Shown piece after piece: positions 63,432-64,000 of a stretch of 64,000 bases of DNA (its first letter is position 1; the number at the start of each line of letters is the position of its first letter). Position numbers and translations under genes: made by a program. The DNA comes from Nonomuraea basaltis. Its GTDB lineage: Bacteria; Actinomycetota; Actinomycetes; Streptosporangiales; Streptosporangiaceae. The notes beneath the pieces are model-generated. The model saw only the letters and a list, made by a program, of their open reading frames with translations. It did not search any database and was not told the origin of the DNA. Location of the stretch: NCBI RefSeq assembly GCF_005893125.1, contig NZ_VCJS01000005.1, positions 62,001 through 126,000 of the forward strand, in the 5' to 3' direction.

Positions 63432-64000
63432 TCAGGTGAGGGCGGCCTCGCTGACCACGCCGTCGCTGATCTCCAGCACGCGATCGGCCAGCGTGATCAG
63501 GCTCGGGTCATGGGTGGCGACCAGGGCCGTGACCCCCTCGTTCCGTACGAGCGCCCGCAGCAGCTCCATGATCTGCCGCCCCGTCTGCGAGTCCAGCTGC
63601 CCCGTCGGCTCGTCGGCGACGAGCAGGCGCGGCCGGTTCGCCAGCGATCTGGCGATCGCCACCCGCTGCCGCTGCCCGCCCGACAGCTCGTACGGCCGCT
63701 GGTTGGCGTGCTGTTCCAGCTCCACCAGGGCGAGCAGCATCCGCACTCGCGGCTCCCGCTCCTCCACCGGCATCCGCACCAGCCGCATCGGCACCCCCAC
63801 GTTCTCGGCCGCCGACAGCACGGGGATCAGCCCGAACGACTGGAACACGAATCCCACCACGTCCCGGCGCAGCTCCAGCAGCGCTTCCTCGGACATCGCG
63901 GTGACCTCGTGCCCGGACACGACCACGCGCCCCGCGTCCGGCCGGTCCAGGCCGCCGATCTGGTTGAGCAGGGTGGTCTTGCCAGACCCGGACCGCCCCC
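63432..64000 (-). CDS. ABC transporter ATP-binding protein, LolD/MacB-like, partial
   Basis: The window cuts the 5' end. Walker A SGSGKTTLLNQI lies just inside the edge, the signature ELSGGQRQRVAIARSLANRP and Walker B LLVADEPTGQLD are complete, and a H-loop ATHDP is present. The layout resembles LolD/MacB exporter ATPases for lipoproteins or antimicrobial peptides. It runs opposite to holA and is host chromosomal. Confidence 0.9.
   Translation of the reverse strand, partial: GRSGSGKTTLLNQIGGLDRPDAGRVVVSGHEVTAMSEEALLELRRDVVGFVFQSFGLIPVLSAAENVGVPMRLVRMPVEEREPRVRMLLALVELEQHANQRPYELSGGQRQRVAIARSLANRPRLLVADEPTGQLDSQTGRQIMELLRALVRNEGVTALVATHDPSLITLADRVLEISDGVVSEAALT

Noticed and set aside
1..64000. 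CRISPR array
   Set aside because: No regularly spaced direct repeat with unique spacers; the protein repeat genes at 12829 and 14888 and the GTTAAG array do not fit.
1..64000. tRNA genes or tRNA-type attachment site
   Set aside because: No stretch with a T-loop GGTTCRANYCC and matching acceptor arms was found by eye at the element border.

Overview
The window is high-GC actinomycete DNA. About 59 kb of it is a temperate siphovirus-type prophage or phage-like integrative element, joined on the right to ordinary chromosomal genes. The chromosomal part holds comEC (59596-62181), the DNA polymerase III delta subunit gene (62295-63266) and the 5'-truncated ATPase of an ABC transporter (63432-64000, minus strand). 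GC content, GTG starts, actinophage protein families and the comEC-holA order point to an actinomycete, perhaps a member of Streptosporangiales. The order-level guess is weak.

Layout. (1) 45-466: a divergent control region with a small HTH gene and two inverted repeats. (2) 466-9195: about 27 small, mostly unrecognised plus-strand early genes. Many are translationally coupled, several have Cys-rich zinc-like motifs, and they include an HNH-type nuclease and an RNA ligase of the RLIG1/DUF5565 type. (3) 9486-16352: virion surface genes, with a beta-helix spike, a LamG-domain protein, a 24-residue-repeat protein and small paralogues. (4) 16393-19077: a coupled glycosyltransferase, two methyltransferases and an NAD-dependent epimerase, probably for virion glycans. 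(5) 19077-22148: small accessory genes ending in an HNH gene just before the terminase. (6) 22149-32376: terminase, portal, MuF-like protein, scaffold, capsid, a second glycosyltransferase, neck genes, tail tube and frameshifted tail chaperones. (7) 32401-41797: tape measure and tail tip/fibre genes, interrupted by an antisense HTH gene with its own operator pair. (8) 42136-45028: a membrane/collagen-like protein, amidase endolysin, secreted lamin-tail-domain protein and holin.

(9) 45151-54729 is a minus-strand operon group that looks like the transfer/spread region of an actinomycete integrative conjugative element (AICE). It has an FtsK/TraB-type translocase, an SpdB-like membrane protein, a DUF2637-like protein, an excisionase-like HTH protein and many tiny genes separated by intergenic hairpins. 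(10) 55113-59245: a coupled HTH protein and PP2C phosphatase, a zinc-finger protein, a secreted thermonuclease and two minimal GntR regulators with palindromic sites. No integrase, replication initiator or tRNA attachment site is visible, so the left end and integration genes probably lie before base 1.

How the parts fit. The early genes, late virion genes and lysis genes form a complete lytic programme read rightward. The leftward FtsK/SpdB block and the regulators at both ends would serve maintenance, spread or lysogeny. The FtsK/SpdB block suggests a phage-AICE hybrid. The features most worth follow-up are the HTH-PP2C pair, the antisense HTH gene with matched operators, the covarying intergenic hairpin family, the RNA ligase and the low-GC patch inside the tail-fibre gene.
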